DNA of 64,000 nt from NCBI RefSeq assembly GCF_036632095.1, contig NZ_JAPYKW010000001.1, forward strand, positions 186,001 to 250,000, written 5' to 3'. Positions 47,922 to 57,889 of the stretch are shown here, piece by piece. Origin of the DNA: Chlamydia sp. 04-14 (lineage in GTDB: Bacteria > Chlamydiota > Chlamydiia > Chlamydiales > Chlamydiaceae). The notes beneath the pieces are model-generated. The model was not told the DNA's origin, ran no database searches, and saw only the letters and a program-made list of their open reading frames with translations. The position numbers were made by a program, and so were the translations under genes. Positions within the stretch are counted from its first letter, which is position 1; each line of letters starts with the position of its first letter.

Positions 47922-48388
47922 TCCCCGTTACGAATACAAGCACTTTGATTATTTTGTCGAACTGCTTCAAAAAGTACTACACCCACAGTTGTTGCTAGAT
48001 TCAGAGACCTAATTCCAGGCTTCATCGGCAAATAATAACAGTGGTCGTAGTATTTTTTTAATACTTCCTCGGGTAACCCTTTCGATTCAGAACCAAAAAC
48101 ATATACACCGTCCATAGGGAGAGAAACATCCCCATAGTACTGTGAACCTTTGGTTGAAAGACAGAATACTTTGTTTTGATCTACTCCAGATAGAGCTTCG
48201 TCTAAAGAATCCACAACAGATAGATTAACCTTATCCCAGTAATCCATCCCTGCACGCTTAACAAATTTATCCAGTAAAGAAAACCCTAGGGGCCTCACTA
48301 AAATTAATTCAGCACCTAGAGCTATACAAGTTCTTCCTATATTCCCCGTGTTTTGGGGAATATCAGGATTATAAAGAACTACTTTCAT
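47918..48388 (-). CDS. trmL: tRNA (cytidine/uridine-2'-O-)-methyltransferase, TrmL-like (SpoU)
   Basis: 156 residues. A small SPOUT methyltransferase with VLYNPDIPQNTGNIGRTCIA at the start and the knotted SAM site YVFGSESKGLPEEVL and RSLNLATTVGVVLFEA. The length and motifs fit TrmL, which methylates the wobble base of leucine tRNAs. It overlaps mip by four bases. Confidence 0.9.
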   Translation of the reverse strand: MKVVLYNPDIPQNTGNIGRTCIALGAELILVRPLGFSLLDKFVKRAGMDYWDKVNLSVVDSLDEALSGVDQNKVFCLSTKGSQYYGDVSLPMDGVYVFGSESKGLPEEVLKKYYDHCYYLPMKPGIRSLNLATTVGVVLFEAVRQNNQSACIRNGD

Positions 48389-49152
48389 GAAGCCGTATTT
48401 TTATTCTCTGTATTTTTTGTAGCTACAGAATCATCCGTAGTTTCAATTAAATTAATTTCAAAAATCAATAGAGAGTTGGGAGGTAATTGACCGGCAGTTC
48501 CATAAGCTAAATCAGGATGGATATAAAGGATACGCGTTTCACCTTCTTTCATTCCCTGCATTCCTAAGGCAAATCCTGGTATTGTTTGTCCTAGAGGAAG
48601 AAGAATAGGTTCTTTATTACCTTCTGAGCTGCTAAATACTTGACCATTGATAAAAGTACCTTTGTAATGAAGAAGTGCAGAAGGCTTGCCTGAAATGGCT
48701 TTTCCAGCACCTTCTTTTACAATACGGTATTGTAATTTATCAGCCTGCACTTCCACAACATCGGCATTCTTCTTATTTTCTTGTAGGAATCTTTCTGCTA
48801 GGGAGAGATTTTCTTTCGCCTTCTTCTCGAAAACTAATTGCTGTATTTCTGCCATTTTTTCCTCATATTCTGATTCAGTTAAAGGTGCGCTTTTGCATTC
48901 TAACTCAGCTTGCAACCCTTTAGCAACCTCAGTGATATCCATCATAATATCTTCTGATTTACGTAACTGTCTTGCTAGCAAATGACCGAAAGTGCGCGAT
49001 ATCTGTTGATTTACAGAAAGTTGTGAATCATTAGCAGTGCTTTTCTCCCTAACTTGTTCTGTTTGGTTCTCATCTTGAGAACTCGAATCACAGGAAGCAA
49101 TGGAAAAGGACACAACCATTGTTATTATAATTAAATGCCATCGTTTTTTCAT
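48385..49152 (-). CDS. mip: Mip-like FKBP-type peptidyl-prolyl isomerase lipoprotein
   Basis: 255 residues. Signal peptide MKKRWHLIIITMVVSFSIAS with Cys21 as lipidation site (SIASC). An N-terminal helical dimerisation region (about 60-150) is followed by an FKBP domain with LLHYKGTFINGQVFSSS and LPLGQTIPGFALGMQGMKEG. Mip of C. trachomatis is surface-associated and aids infection. The start is ATG 49152 after AGGAGAG; the longest frame to 49185 is unlikely because it puts residues before the signal peptide. Confidence 0.94.
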   Translation of the reverse strand: MKKRWHLIIITMVVSFSIASCDSSSQDENQTEQVREKSTANDSQLSVNQQISRTFGHLLARQLRKSEDIMMDITEVAKGLQAELECKSAPLTESEYEEKMAEIQQLVFEKKAKENLSLAERFLQENKKNADVVEVQADKLQYRIVKEGAGKAISGKPSALLHYKGTFINGQVFSSSEGNKEPILLPLGQTIPGFALGMQGMKEGETRILYIHPDLAYGTAGQLPPNSLLIFEINLIETTDDSVATKNTENKNTAS

Positions 49153-49180
49153 ATTTTCTCTCCTATGGTTGTAGCCTAGA

Positions 49181-49199
49181 CACACACATTATGTGTGTG
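49181..49199. repeat. perfect (CA)n-type inverted repeat before mip
   Basis: CACACACAT (49181-49189) and ATGTGTGTG (49191-49199) around one T, in the 76-base gap between aspS and mip. No T run follows on either strand, so it is not a standard terminator. It could be an operator, an RNA hairpin in the mip leader, or a Z-DNA-prone tract. Confidence 0.7.
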
Positions 49200-49228
49200 C
49201 CATGCACCTAAAATAGGTATAAAATTAT

Positions 49229-50983
49229 TTAAGAAGTTACCTTAATATTTAGCTCTTTTAATTGGGAAGTCATAATTTCCGCAGGCGCATTCATCATTAA
49301 ATCTGCAGCCTTTTGAGTTTTTGGGAAAGCTATCACTTCTCGAATACCTTCAGCTCCCGTCAGCACCATCATAATACGATCTAAACCTAAAGCAATTCCT
49401 AAATGTGGTGGGGTGCCAAAACTTAAGGCATCTATAAAGAAGCCGAATTTTTCTTTTATACTCTCTGGAGATAACTCTAAAATAGAAAATATTTTATTTT
49501 GTAAATCTGCATTATGGATACGTTGTGATCCCGAAGCTATTTCATATCCGTTAAGAACTAGGTCGTAGCTTGAAGAACGCACAGATAAAGGATCTGTGTC
49601 TAATAAAGGGATATCCTCATCTAAGGGCGAAGTAAATGGATGATGTTCCGAACATATCTTTCCGTCTTCTTTAGCAAATAGAGGAAAATCTGTAATCCAA
49701 ACAAAATTGTATTGTGATTCGTCATATAAATTACGTTCTTTAGCAATCAATCTACGCAAATGATCCAAAGATTGGTTGGCTACGGATTCTGGGGCTGCTA
49801 TCAAAAGTAAGATATCATTATCTTTAGCATCAAAGTCAACGAACATGGATTCAAATACTTCTTCAGAGGCAAATTTAGCGACATTAGAAGCTACACCACT
49901 TTCCTGTTTCTTAATCCAAACCAGTCCCATAGCGCCATAGCGCTTTACAAATTCTGTGTAAATATCAAGCTGTTTACGTGAAATATCCGCTCCACCAGGG
50001 ACACAGAAACCTTTTATTGTGCCTCCTTGCGCGAGCTGATCTAAAAATATAGAGAAAGAAAATTGTTTTGCATGCTCTCGACAATCACGCAATTGCAAAC
50101 CAAATCGAAGATCTGGTTTATCTGTTCCGTACAAATCTTTTGCTTCTTGATACGTCATTCTAGGCAAGGGGAGATCTATTTTAATTCCCTGAACAGCAAA
50201 CATTTCAACTGCTAATTGTTCAATAATAGGGAAAAGATCATCTGGAGTAGCAAAACTCATCTCAATATCAATTTGAGAGAATTCTGGCTGACGATCAGCT
50301 CGTAGATCTTCATCTCTAAAGCAAGTAGCTATTTGGAAATATCGATCTAAACCACCCACCATAAGGATCTGTTTAAATAGTTGTGGAGACTGAGGTAAAG
50401 CATAAAAACTTCCAGGATATATTCTAGAAGGAACTAGATAATCTCTGGCTCCCTCAGGAGTAGATTTACCCAGAACAGGAGTAACGACCTCAGTGAAACC
50501 TTGTTTATCCATATATTGACGGCAAGCCAACATAACCTTGTGACGATAGATCAATCGATCTAAAATCTGGCCCCGACGCATATCTAAATAACGATATTCT
50601 AATCGCAACTCCTCATTCACATGGATATGCTCATCGGATATGGAAAAAGGTAGATTTCTAGCTTTTGACAAAATGTCTACTTTCTCAATGTCTACCTCAA
50701 TATCTCCTGTAGCTAAATTAGAGTTTTCCATACCCTCTAAGCGTCGGCATACAGTGCCTTCTACAGACAATACCCATTCCGAACGGACAGAATCAACTAA
50801 CTGATGTAATTCAGGTTTCTCATCTTCACGACAGACTATTTGTGTAATTCCAAAACGATCTCGTAAATCTATAAAAACAACACCCCCATGATTACGATAA
50901 CGATGTACCCATCCGGATACGCGTACACGCTCTCCAACATTGCCTAGGGACAACTCATTACAACGATGTGTTCTGTATTTCAT
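49229..50983 (-). CDS. aspS: aspartyl-tRNA synthetase
   Basis: 584 residues, the bacterial type. N-terminal OB-fold anticodon-binding domain (VSGWVHRYRNHGGVVFIDLR), class II motif 2 FRDEDLRADRQPEFSQIDIE, a GAD insertion domain (about 290-400) and motif 3 GIALGLDRIMM. It is likely non-discriminating, charging tRNA-Asn too, if the organism uses GatCAB as Chlamydia does. It overlaps the end of hisS by 26 bases. Confidence 0.97.
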   Translation of the reverse strand: MKYRTHRCNELSLGNVGERVRVSGWVHRYRNHGGVVFIDLRDRFGITQIVCREDEKPELHQLVDSVRSEWVLSVEGTVCRRLEGMENSNLATGDIEVDIEKVDILSKARNLPFSISDEHIHVNEELRLEYRYLDMRRGQILDRLIYRHKVMLACRQYMDKQGFTEVVTPVLGKSTPEGARDYLVPSRIYPGSFYALPQSPQLFKQILMVGGLDRYFQIATCFRDEDLRADRQPEFSQIDIEMSFATPDDLFPIIEQLAVEMFAVQGIKIDLPLPRMTYQEAKDLYGTDKPDLRFGLQLRDCREHAKQFSFSIFLDQLAQGGTIKGFCVPGGADISRKQLDIYTEFVKRYGAMGLVWIKKQESGVASNVAKFASEEVFESMFVDFDAKDNDILLLIAAPESVANQSLDHLRRLIAKERNLYDESQYNFVWITDFPLFAKEDGKICSEHHPFTSPLDEDIPLLDTDPLSVRSSSYDLVLNGYEIASGSQRIHNADLQNKIFSILELSPESIKEKFGFFIDALSFGTPPHLGIALGLDRIMMVLTGAEGIREVIAFPKTQKAADLMMNAPAEIMTSQLKELNIKVTS

Positions 50984-52250
50984 ATAGCAACCTTTGCTCT
51001 ATCTCTTGCTTCGAACCAGAGAATTCTTGACGTAAAGACATATTTTTAATGGTCAATTCCTCAGAAAGCAGCTCTCTTTCTCCTACTGGACAAACAAAAG
51101 TTACTTTCTCTGCATCTGCTGTTTTTAAAGCAATTTTCAATTTCTTATGTGTCCAATCTACTTCTGTAGGGATTCCTAAACTACGTAAATGTTGAGCCCA
51201 AACAAAACAAAAAGAATCCGCTTCCGAATCAACAGGAATCAAACGTAATTTGTGGGAAGATGGAAGGGTTAGATTTCCTTGAGCTAATAATGTTTGAATC
51301 ACTCTTTCTAAACCGACTCCAAAACCACAGGCTGGTGTGGCTGGTCCTCCAGATGCAGCAATCAATCCATCATAGCGCCCGCCTCCTCCTAAAGCATAGG
51401 AGTGACCTCCGAATGTCGTAATCGCTTCAAAGACTACATCAGTATAGTAGTCTAAACCTCGAACCAATCTTGGATTTATAGAGTGAGGAATATTTAAAGT
51501 ATTTAAAGCAGAAAGAATTTCATCGAAATACTTTCGATCTGCATCAGAAATATATTCAAGAATCGGAGGTGCAGATTTTATAATTTCCTGGTCCTCTGGT
51601 TCTTTAGAATCTAATATTCTCAATAGATTTGTGTTAAATCTTTCCTTGCTTAAAGAAGATAAGGAGTCTAAATGTTGGAGAAAATACTCGCGTAAAACCT
51701 GATCGTAGCGCTTACGCGTGATGTCTCCTCCTAAAAAATTCAATTGAATTTGCATATGCTGCAAGCCTACTGCAGAATAAAAATGCCAAAGCAAACTTAA
51801 AACTTCTGCATCACGAAGAGGGTGTCGCACTCCTATAGCTTCTAAACCAAATTGATGGTGCTGACGATATCTTCCCGATTGTTGACGCTCATAACGGAAC
51901 ATAGGAAGGATATAATAGAATTTATTGTCATCGCGTTGACTCATAGGATTGTCTATGAAGGAGCGTACTATCGGGGCAGTTCCTTCAGGTCGCAATGTTA
52001 ATGACCGCCCTTTCTTGTCCAGAAAAGTATACATTTCTTTTTTTACAATGTCGCTTTGTTCTCCGACATGTAAAAACACCTCTGACTTTTCAAAAACAGG
52101 TGTACGGATCTCTGAAAACCCATATAAATCACATACTTCATGAATAACATCTTCCACCCGATGCCATAAGGAAGTATGTCTCCATATATGTTTTGCATCA
52201 GTAATATAAGGGAATATATCGAAAACCCCTTTGGGTAAAGCTACTTTCAC
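50958..52250 (-). CDS. hisS: histidyl-tRNA synthetase
   Basis: 430 residues. Class II motifs: motif 2 PMFRYERQQSGRYRQHHQFG, histidine-specific VRGLDYYTDVVFEA, and motif 3 GFGVGLERVI. The C-terminal anticodon-binding domain covers about 330-430. It is followed directly by aspS with a 26-base overlap, so both synthetases are coupled. Confidence 0.97.
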   Translation of the reverse strand: MKVALPKGVFDIFPYITDAKHIWRHTSLWHRVEDVIHEVCDLYGFSEIRTPVFEKSEVFLHVGEQSDIVKKEMYTFLDKKGRSLTLRPEGTAPIVRSFIDNPMSQRDDNKFYYILPMFRYERQQSGRYRQHHQFGLEAIGVRHPLRDAEVLSLLWHFYSAVGLQHMQIQLNFLGGDITRKRYDQVLREYFLQHLDSLSSLSKERFNTNLLRILDSKEPEDQEIIKSAPPILEYISDADRKYFDEILSALNTLNIPHSINPRLVRGLDYYTDVVFEAITTFGGHSYALGGGGRYDGLIAASGGPATPACGFGVGLERVIQTLLAQGNLTLPSSHKLRLIPVDSEADSFCFVWAQHLRSLGIPTEVDWTHKKLKIALKTADAEKVTFVCPVGERELLSEELTIKNMSLRQEFSGSKQEIEQRLLYEIQNTSL

Positions 52251-52318
52251 CGTATGTCTTTAATTTTAATTAAACAATTTTAAGAGTAGAATATCCCAAA
52301 TTCAGATAAAGAGCAAAA

Positions 52319-52519
52319 TTAAACCCTTCCTACATAAGAGTCCAAAGACTCATAAAAGAGGGGTTCTATAATCTCTTGATGAGGAAACTCACATTCTCGA
52401 ACATACGTTCGTAATATTTTCTTCCAAATCTTAGCATCAAAAGATCCCGCTTCTCTCGCATCTTCAATGCCTATTGGAACTAAAAACAAACTTGCAAATA
52501 GTATAACTATTCTCTTCAT
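52319..52519 (-). CDS. 66-residue putative secreted peptide
   Basis: Starts MKRIVILFASLFLVPIGIED, a good Sec signal peptide with a cleavage site probably after Gly or Ala near residues 17-22. The mature part is acidic and helical (KIWKKILRTYVRECEFPHQE and ending LDSYVGRV) with one Cys. A modest AGAGAA precedes the ATG. It is divergent from uhpC and lies downstream of nothing on its strand. No family recognised. Confidence 0.6.
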   Translation of the reverse strand: MKRIVILFASLFLVPIGIEDAREAGSFDAKIWKKILRTYVRECEFPHQEIIEPLFYESLDSYVGRV

Positions 52520-52764
52520 AATACAGTTCTCTAAGCTATTTGCTTCATTTCTTTTGGTGGCGATAAAAATTAAAACAGAGGGATGTAAACTCAGATATTA
52601 ATACGTCAATTTATACTAAAATAAGCAACTGAAAACTACAATTAATCAATGTTTATGCATGCTACAACATGTTATTACGTTCTTGTTTTTTCATTCCCCA
52701 TATGTTAACCTCAGGTCTTCCCTATTCTACTGAAACTATATTAAATATTTAAACATGAGATCTT

Positions 52765-54135
52765 ATGATGAATATTTGGACCAAATTCTTTCAGCCTCCT
52801 AAGCACATTAAAGAACTTGATGATCCAGAATTAGTCAAAAAGCAGTACAAGTATTGGAGAATTCGAATCTTCTACAGCATGTTTATAGGGTATGTCTTCT
52901 ACTATTTCACAAGGAAGAGTTTTACCTTTGCCATGCCTACACTGATGACCGACCTTGGTTTTGACAAAGCACAATTAGGAATCATCGGGAGTACTTTATA
53001 CATCAGCTATGGCGTCAGTAAATTCGTTAGCGGTGTCATGTCTGATCAATCAAATCCTCGTTATTTCATGGCGTTGGGTTTAATTATCACAGGACTTACA
53101 AACATCTTCTTTGGAATGTCCTCTTCAATCTTATTATTTGCTTTGTGGTGGGGACTCAATGGTTGGTTTCAAGGATGGGGCTGGCCTCCATGTGCTCGGC
53201 TACTAACTCACTGGTATTCAAAATCTGAAAGAGGCACTTGGTGGAGTGTATGGAGCACATCACATAACATTGGCGGAGCTTTAATTCCTATTCTTACGGG
53301 ATTTGCTATTGATTGTTGTGGTTGGCGTGGGGCTATGTTTATTCCCGGCGTACTATGTATTATCATGGGATTTGTTTTAATCAATCGTCTTCGTGATACA
53401 CCACAATCCCTAGGTCTTCCTGCTATTGAAAAACATAGAAAAGAACAAGAATCTAGAAAGCATGAAGAGACAACTGCAGATATTTTAGAAGAGGAAGCTG
53501 AAAAAGAATTATCTACTAAAGAAATTCTCTTTACTTATGTTCTGAAGAACAAGTGGATCTGGTTACTATCTTTTGCTTCATTTTTCATTTACGTTGTTCG
53601 TATGGCTGTAAATGATTGGAGCGCCTTATTCTTGATTGAAACAAAACGTTACGTTGCTGTTAAAGCGAACTTCTGCGTTTCTCTATTTGAAATCGGTGGG
53701 CTGTTCGGCATGTTAATTGCTGGATGGTTATCCGATAAAATCTCGAAGGGCAAGCGCGGCCCGATGAATGTTGTTTTTTCTTTAGGATTATTATTTTCAA
53801 TTTTAGGCATGTGGTATGGCCGCAATCAAGATATGTGGTGGCTAGACGGCACCCTTCTCTTCGTCATAGGCTTCTTCCTATTTGGTCCTCAAATGATGAT
53901 TGGTTTAGCAGCTGCAGAATTATCTCATAAGAAAGCTGCAGGAACTGCTAGTGGTTTCGCAGGTTGGTTTGCTTATTTCGGAGCAGCATTTGCGGGTTAT
54001 CCTTTAGGGAAAATCGCACAAGATTGGGGCTGGAGAGGTTTCTTCATTGCTCTTCTAGGTTGTGCTTTAATTGCTTTGGTTTTATTCCTTCCTACATGGA
54101 ATGCTTCCGAGAGAAGTTTACAAACTAAAAAGTAA
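52765..54135 (+). CDS. uhpC: hexose phosphate transporter (UhpC/GlpT family)
   Basis: 456 residues, a 12-helix major facilitator of the organophosphate:phosphate antiporter family. FYYFTRKSFTFAMPTL and the loop SDQSNPRYFMALGL, WGLNGWFQGWGWPPCARLL and WWSVWSTSHNIGGALIPIL are typical. In C. pneumoniae the corresponding protein was shown to import glucose 6-phosphate, which is the main carbon source for glycogen and glycolysis. It has no neighbouring uhpA/uhpB genes. Confidence 0.94.
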   Translation: MMNIWTKFFQPPKHIKELDDPELVKKQYKYWRIRIFYSMFIGYVFYYFTRKSFTFAMPTLMTDLGFDKAQLGIIGSTLYISYGVSKFVSGVMSDQSNPRYFMALGLIITGLTNIFFGMSSSILLFALWWGLNGWFQGWGWPPCARLLTHWYSKSERGTWWSVWSTSHNIGGALIPILTGFAIDCCGWRGAMFIPGVLCIIMGFVLINRLRDTPQSLGLPAIEKHRKEQESRKHEETTADILEEEAEKELSTKEILFTYVLKNKWIWLLSFASFFIYVVRMAVNDWSALFLIETKRYVAVKANFCVSLFEIGGLFGMLIAGWLSDKISKGKRGPMNVVFSLGLLFSILGMWYGRNQDMWWLDGTLLFVIGFFLFGPQMMIGLAAAELSHKKAAGTASGFAGWFAYFGAAFAGYPLGKIAQDWGWRGFFIALLGCALIALVLFLPTWNASERSLQTKK

Positions 54136-54160
54136 TGTGGGTTGACACGAGGGATTACTG

Positions 54161-57100
54161 GTGACTTGGATACCTCTTCACTGTCATTCTCAATATTCGA
54201 TTCTAGATGCTACAAGCTCGATTAAGAGCTTCGTAGCAAAGGCAAACGAATATCAAATTCCTTCTCTAGCATTAACAGATCATGGAAATCTATACGGAGC
54301 TATTGAATTCTATAAAGAATGTCAACAAAACGACATTAAGCCTATCATTGGCTGTGAAATTTATGTCGCTCCGACTTCACGTTTTGATAAGAAAAAAGAG
54401 AAAAAAAGCCGCGTAGCAAATCATCTCATTCTTTTATGTAAAAATGAACAGGGGTATCGCAATCTCTGCTTATTGTCTTCCTTAGCATTCACTGAAGGCT
54501 TTTATTATTTCCCTAGAATAGATAGAGAACTTCTCACTCAACATTGTGAGGGTCTTATTTGTCTATCTGCTTGTCTATCTGGTTCTGTAGCTCAAGCTGC
54601 TTTAGAATCTGAAGAAGCTCTTGAAAAAGATCTTCGTTGGTACCAAAACCTATTTGGTGATGATTTTTATAGTGAAATCCAACTTCATAAAATGTCTGAG
54701 GAGAAAATTATCTCCTTGGGGGAAGAATGGTTAAAACACGAGTATCATCAATTTATCGAAGCCCAAGTAAAAGTTAATGAGGCCGTATTAAAAACCAGCA
54801 AACACTTAGGAATCCGTTCAGTAGCTACTAATGATATTCATTACATCCATCCTAATGACTGGTTGGCGCATGAAATTCTCCTTAATGTACAATTAGGGGA
54901 AACCATAAGAATTGCAAAACAGAATACCTATATCCCCAATCCTAAGAGAAAAGTATTTCGTAGTAGAGAGTATTATTTTAAGTCTCCAGAAGAAATGGCA
55001 ATTTTATTTGCCGATCATCCAGAAACGATCTCCAATACTTTAGAAGTCGCAGATAAATGTAACCTTAAACTGAATCTTTCGAACAAACACTATCCTATTT
55101 ATGTTCCTGAGTTTCTTAAAGAAAAGCAAACATATACTGAGGAAGAACGCTACGAAGCTTCTTCTGCTTTTCTTCGCGAACTTTGCGAACAAGGGTTATC
55201 TACAAAATATACTTCAGAACAGCTTAGCCACATCTCTAAAAAATTTCCTGATAGAGATCCTCTAGAATTAGTTAAAGACCGATTGGAAATGGAAATGTCA
55301 ATTATCATCCCTAAAGGGATGTGTGACTATCTCCTTATTGTTTGGGATATTATTCGTTGGGCGAAAGATAATGGCATCCCTGTAGGCCCTGGACGTGGTT
55401 CTGGAGCTGGATCTGTCATGTTATTCTTATTAGGAATTACAGAAATAGAGCCTATCCGCTTCGATTTGTTCTTTGAAAGATTCATTAATCCTGAGCGTTT
55501 ATCCTATCCCGATATCGATATCGATATCTGTATGGCAGGACGAGAACGCGTTATCAATTATGCGACAGAACGCCATGGGAAAGATAACGTAGCTCAGATT
55601 ATTACTTTTGGAACTATGAAAGCCAAAATGGCTGTGAAAGACGTGGGTAGGACTTTAGACGTTTCTCTTTCTAAAGTTAACCATATCGCCAAGCATATTC
55701 CTGAACTTAATACTACATTGGCAAAAGCTTTAGAAACAGATCCTCATCTCAATGAGTTGTATACCAATGATTCTGAGGCTGCTCAGGTTATTGATATGGC
55801 GATGCACCTAGAAGGGTCTATCCGCAATACGGGGGTACATGCTGCTGGAGTTATTATTTGTGGAGATCATTTAACCAATCACATTCCCATCTGTATTTCT
55901 AAAGATTCTACAATGATTACTACACAATTTTCCATGAAGCCTGTGGAAAGTGTGGGAATGCTTAAAGTGGACTTCCTGGGATTAAAAACCTTAACGAGTA
56001 TCCATATTGCTATTCATGCAATCCAAAAGAAAACTGGAAAGCTATTAGAAATGGCCTCTCTCCCTTTGGATGACAAAACGACATTTGCTCTTTTGCATCA
56101 GGGCAAGACAATGGGGATATTCCAAATGGAATCTAAAGGAATGCAGGAGTTAGCAAAAAATCTGCGTCCCGATTCCTTTGAAGAAATCATCGCTATAGGC
56201 GCTTTATATCGTCCTGGTCCTATGGACATGATTCCCTCTTTCATTAATCGAAAGCACGGCAAAGAGATCATAGAATACGATCATCCCCTTATGGAATCTA
56301 TTCTCAAAGAAACCTACGGCATTATGGTTTATCAAGAGCAAGTCATGCAAATTGCCGGATCTCTAGCAAGTTATTCCCTAGGGGAAGGTGACGTCTTACG
56401 TCGTGCCATGGGTAAAAAAGATATCAAGCAGATGCTTCAAGAGCGTACAAAGTTTTGTGAACGCGCGTGCAAAAATGGTATCAATGCAGATTTAGCAACA
56501 ACCATTTTTGATAAAATGGAGAAATTTGCTTCCTACGGTTTTAACAAGTCCCATGCAGCTGCTTATGGATTAATTACCTATACAACTGCCTACCTTAAAG
56601 CGAACTATCCTAAAGAATGGTTAGCAGCTCTTCTTACTTGCGACTCTGATGATATTGAGAAAGTAGGGAAACTTATTCACGAAGCACATAGCATGGATAT
56701 CTGTATCCTTCCCCCCGACATTAATGAATCAGGGACAAATTTTGTTGCTACAGATAGAGGTATTCGTTTTGCTATGGGAGCTATTCGAGGCATAGGCAAG
56801 GGCCTCGTGGAAAGCATCATTGAGGAAAGAGAGAAACGCGGGCCATACCAAAGCATTCAAGAGTTTATCCAACGCTCTGATTTGAAAAAGGTTACTAAAA
56901 AGCACACTGAAAACTTAATCGATGCCGGATGTTTCGATGTTTTTGAGCCTGATAGAGATATTGCCCAAGCCACTTTAGAAACTCTCTATGACACAATATC
57001 TAAAGAAAAGAAAGAAGCTGCTACTGGAGTTATGACATTCTTTTCTTTAAATACTATGCATCGAGAACAGCCTATAACATTAACTCCGGTTACAAATGTT

Positions 57101-57889
57101 GTTCGTAGATCAAAAAAAGAAATACTTAAGAAAGAGAAAGAGTTATTAGGTATCTATCTTACTGAGCATCCCATGGATGCTGTTAAAGATATTTTACCCC
57201 AACTCTCTGTTGTCAGCCCAGGAGAATTTGAAAATCTCCCTCACGGTTCAGTGATTCGGACTCTATTCATTATCGACAAGGTCACAACACGAATTTCTTC
57301 AAAAGGGCAAAGAAAATTTGCTTTACTACGTGTTAATGACGGTGTTGATTCTTATGAATTACCTATATGGCCGGAAATGTATGCTGAACAACAGGAACTT
57401 TTAGAAGAAGATCGTTTAATTTATGCTATTTTATCTATCGATAAACGTAGTGAATCTTTACGCTTATCTTGCCGGTGGATGAGGGACCTATCTCTTATTA
57501 ATGAAGATCTCCTTCAAGAATGCGACGATATGTTTGATAAGATCAAAAGTCAGATGCAGAAAATGTCGTATTTAAACTTAGAAACTAATAAAGATACGAA
57601 TCAGAGGAAAACATCTACTATGTCAAAAACTACTGATAATCGATCTCAAGCTTCTATAGTTAAGTTATCTCTTGATCTTGGGCAATTACGCCATAGTCAC
57701 CTATGCTTATTAAAACAAATCATACGCAAATATCCCGGATCTCGCACCCTCTCTTTAGTTTTCACAAAGGATAATGAGCGCGTCGCTTCCATCTCTCCCG
57801 ATGTGGACTATTTCGTTTCTGAAGATACTAGCGGTCTTCAGAAAGACTTGGAAAATTCCCAACTTCCTGTTCGGTTTATTGCTGTTTAA
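54161..57889 (+). CDS. dnaE: DNA polymerase III subunit alpha
   Basis: 1242 residues. PHP domain at 1-270 (LHCHSQYSILDATSS, ALTDHGNLYGAIEF) and polymerase palm with PVGPGRGSGAGSV and the catalytic aspartates in SYPDIDIDICMAGRERV. Fingers and the helix-hairpin-helix region follow, and an OB-fold lies at about 1000-1090. The start is GTG at 54161 with AGGGA upstream. It is the main replicative polymerase. The 3' end overlaps the convergent hypothetical by four bases. The last ~140 residues (KTSTMSKTTDNRSQASIV onward) are the tau-binding region. Confidence 0.97.
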   Translation: MTWIPLHCHSQYSILDATSSIKSFVAKANEYQIPSLALTDHGNLYGAIEFYKECQQNDIKPIIGCEIYVAPTSRFDKKKEKKSRVANHLILLCKNEQGYRNLCLLSSLAFTEGFYYFPRIDRELLTQHCEGLICLSACLSGSVAQAALESEEALEKDLRWYQNLFGDDFYSEIQLHKMSEEKIISLGEEWLKHEYHQFIEAQVKVNEAVLKTSKHLGIRSVATNDIHYIHPNDWLAHEILLNVQLGETIRIAKQNTYIPNPKRKVFRSREYYFKSPEEMAILFADHPETISNTLEVADKCNLKLNLSNKHYPIYVPEFLKEKQTYTEEERYEASSAFLRELCEQGLSTKYTSEQLSHISKKFPDRDPLELVKDRLEMEMSIIIPKGMCDYLLIVWDIIRWAKDNGIPVGPGRGSGAGSVMLFLLGITEIEPIRFDLFFERFINPERLSYPDIDIDICMAGRERVINYATERHGKDNVAQIITFGTMKAKMAVKDVGRTLDVSLSKVNHIAKHIPELNTTLAKALETDPHLNELYTNDSEAAQVIDMAMHLEGSIRNTGVHAAGVIICGDHLTNHIPICISKDSTMITTQFSMKPVESVGMLKVDFLGLKTLTSIHIAIHAIQKKTGKLLEMASLPLDDKTTFALLHQGKTMGIFQMESKGMQELAKNLRPDSFEEIIAIGALYRPGPMDMIPSFINRKHGKEIIEYDHPLMESILKETYGIMVYQEQVMQIAGSLASYSLGEGDVLRRAMGKKDIKQMLQERTKFCERACKNGINADLATTIFDKMEKFASYGFNKSHAAAYGLITYTTAYLKANYPKEWLAALLTCDSDDIEKVGKLIHEAHSMDICILPPDINESGTNFVATDRGIRFAMGAIRGIGKGLVESIIEEREKRGPYQSIQEFIQRSDLKKVTKKHTENLIDAGCFDVFEPDRDIAQATLETLYDTISKEKKEAATGVMTFFSLNTMHREQPITLTPVTNVVRRSKKEILKKEKELLGIYLTEHPMDAVKDILPQLSVVSPGEFENLPHGSVIRTLFIIDKVTTRISSKGQRKFALLRVNDGVDSYELPIWPEMYAEQQELLEEDRLIYAILSIDKRSESLRLSCRWMRDLSLINEDLLQECDDMFDKIKSQMQKMSYLNLETNKDTNQRKTSTMSKTTDNRSQASIVKLSLDLGQLRHSHLCLLKQIIRKYPGSRTLSLVFTKDNERVASISPDVDYFVSEDTSGLQKDLENSQLPVRFIAV

